This document shows, piece after piece, positions 62,359 through 64,000 of a DNA stretch of 64,000 nucleotides. Origin of the DNA: Balanoglossus misakiensis (taxonomy: Eukaryota; Hemichordata); assembly GCA_040954595.2 (NCBI GenBank), contig CM082579.2, forward strand, positions 4,092,001 through 4,156,000, given 5' to 3'. Below the pieces are notes generated by a model. It did no database searches. It saw nothing but the letters and a program-made list of their open reading frames with translations, and was not told the DNA's origin. The first letter of the stretch is position 1, and each line of letters opens with the position of its first letter. Position numbers and translations under genes: made by a program.

Positions 62359-64000
62359 AATGATGATGATACAAATGATGAATCTCAGACTGGCCTAACT
62401 TTGGGTTTAGTTTTTACGGTGCCATTCCAATTTTTCGGGATGTTTCTCTTATGTTGGGTATAAATGTTCAGTAAGAATTGCACCAGTAAAACTACGGACC
62501 CACGGCCAGGACCGAGCCTGTGATATATATTTATATAAATATGATTTGAATGAAAGTCAAATCTGATGTTTGAGGGTGGATATATATATAGGCATACAAT
62601 TGTTTCTCGCTCTTTTTCTGACTGTCTATGGCACTAGCATCAATCACTTTCTCCCTTTAAACCTGCGTCAACAGAAAACACGCTCCATGCATGTGCGCAT
62701 CATCACGCAGGTTGCCATGCAACTTGGCGAAGGCACGGTGTTGCGAGATTTTGTCATGTGCGTTGTTTAATTGGGCGGACTTTGCAAAGACCTCGATAGA
62801 CCTGCAACTTCTTCGGGTGAACAACGCATTTCAGCAACGTTTGCTAATAACGAAACAAGCCACAACACCTAATGTAAATGCGCAACAGGAAAGCTAGTCG
62901 TCATATTGTTTCTACAGGAATACCATACAATGCAAGTTTGTTCCGTGCAGCCAATAATGAAACCACATAATTTACGTCGATCGCGTACGTGTGGTGCCCC
63001 AACGTCCCACCCCAAAATAAAATCGAGCGCTTCTCTACGCATGGGTCAAGCAAAACGTAAATTGTATTGATTTGAACGTACATGCATGTTGTTAACGAAG
63101 TCCCCGTTGTATTCATATGAATCATTTTGCTATATGATAAAACTCAATTTGGTACAACCTATCGTCATTTCCGAAGGTGCAGTCGGACCTGTGCAGCATT
63201 TTGTAAATATCATGAAAATAGCTAAAGCCGTGAAAGCCAGTGCTGTCGAGGAGGATCAGTTGCTTCCAGGTATAATTAAAATATGTTTTAAAAAAAGTTG
63301 GGGAGGCGATGCATAAAAGCAATCACAAATTTTAATGTTCCTAAAATGGCAAGACGCTTTTCTAGTTATCTACGTAAAAACAAAGTTATGATTTTTTTAT
63401 GTTAGCATTTGGAATATCACTTGAAAATATCTTGTCTGGAGAAGCTATGCACGCCGCTCTAGTTATGTACAAGAAGCTGCGCCAGACTTCTCATCTACTG
63501 TCAGTCAGTGCGCCCTCAAGCACGGCAAGAATCGTTTCATCAGGAGAATGTCAAAGCTATCTGATATGTTAGTTCATAAACAGCACATGGTCATATGTCA
63601 TTCATAACCGCATGCACATCCCAACAATGCTTATCATCTGAGCGGTTCACAGAGAACCATAAGTCACATAACATCTGCCAACCTCCTGAAACACATGGAA
63701 GAACCTTGCTGTGTGATTTTGACCAGCGACCAGGCTCAGGGCACTCTTTTGAAACTCCTGACTATGCATGCTAATAATTGGCGGGTTTTTACTATTCATG
63801 AAGTTGGTGCATGTAGAACCACCAACAATTAAACTGCCAAATTATTATGTTTCATGAACACTTGCGAAAAAACAAGTTTGCACACTCACTTGAAACGCCA
63901 TCACTGTTTCCCTTTAAAAACAAGTGCTACTAAATTACGCTTATAACTCCTACCCCTCTATTTTGTTGCACCTAGTACATACTAGGGGAAAGTCAAGTAA
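61105..64000. other. flank upstream of ANAPC15
   Basis: No supported gene. It contains the (GAT)n array, a GTTGCCATGCAAC motif (62711-62723) and short open frames without domains. A gene starting to the right of the window cannot be judged. Confidence 0.5.
62271..62370. repeat. (GAT)n microsatellite, about 33 units
   Basis: About 100 bases of TGA/GAT repeat with one interruption (GATAAT) near the right end. The frame reading poly-Asp across it is a repeat artefact. Confidence 0.97.

Noticed and set aside
62227-62463. Poly-Asp protein of 78 residues
   Set aside because: Created by the (GAT)n microsatellite.

Overview
This is eukaryotic nuclear DNA, almost certainly from a bilaterian invertebrate. 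The genes have phase-consistent GT-AG introns, polyadenylation signals, promoters with CCAAT, ETS, CRE and E-box elements, trinucleotide satellites and palindromic repeat elements. There are no bacterial-type operons, no CRISPR array and no recognisable rRNA or tRNA gene. The proteins are close to their human counterparts along their full length, including short C-terminal motifs. This suggests a slowly evolving deuterostome (hemichordate, echinoderm or cephalochordate) or a lophotrochozoan; I cannot name the species from sequence alone.

Layout. (1) 745-3667, minus: an 11-exon gene for RNA polymerase I subunit RPA49/PAF53 (POLR1E). (2) 3668-4870: a divergent promoter interval that contains a 450-bp tandem duplication with no visible differences. 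(3) 4871-11113, plus: a 6-exon gene for a small 240-residue CRAL-TRIO (Sec14-like) lipid-binding protein, with a 27-nt microexon and a 1.2-kb 3' UTR. (4) 13297-17159, plus: a 7-coding-exon USP38/USP35-type deubiquitinase of 1038 residues, preceded by a probable 5' UTR intron. (5) About 18.3-43.5 kb: a 25-kb gene desert with microsatellites, palindromic elements, CTCF-like and RFX X-box-like motifs, and at most one weak candidate promoter. (6) 44377-48531, plus: an intron-free coding exon for a 1384-residue ANKRD50 orthologue (P-loop NTPase plus 17 clear ankyrin repeats). (7) About 50.2-60.1 kb: a second desert with a striking 77-bp hairpin. (8) 60094-61057, minus: a 4-exon gene for the anaphase-promoting complex subunit ANAPC15. 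(9) 61.1-64 kb: upstream flank with a (GAT)n array.

The genes share no single pathway. They are housekeeping functions: rRNA transcription, lipid transfer, deubiquitination, endosomal recycling and mitotic exit. The neighbourhood itself is informative. From memory, human USP38 and ANKRD50 both lie on 4q, and the USP38 paralogue USP35 and ANAPC15 both lie on 11q. The order USP35/38 - ANKRD50 - ANAPC15 seen here may therefore keep an ancestral linkage that was split between two vertebrate chromosomes.

I found no convincing new multi-gene system. The most distinctive observations are the promoter duplication between POLR1E and the CRAL-TRIO gene, several precursor-microRNA-like or foldback hairpins (5.34, 31.2, 52.2 kb), a GC-rich palindromic element at 38.7 kb, a two-copy palindromic repeat family (17.25 and 31.9 kb), and recurrent X-box-like motifs. 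All exon boundaries were read by eye from splice consensus, reading-frame continuity and family resemblance; no alignment was run.
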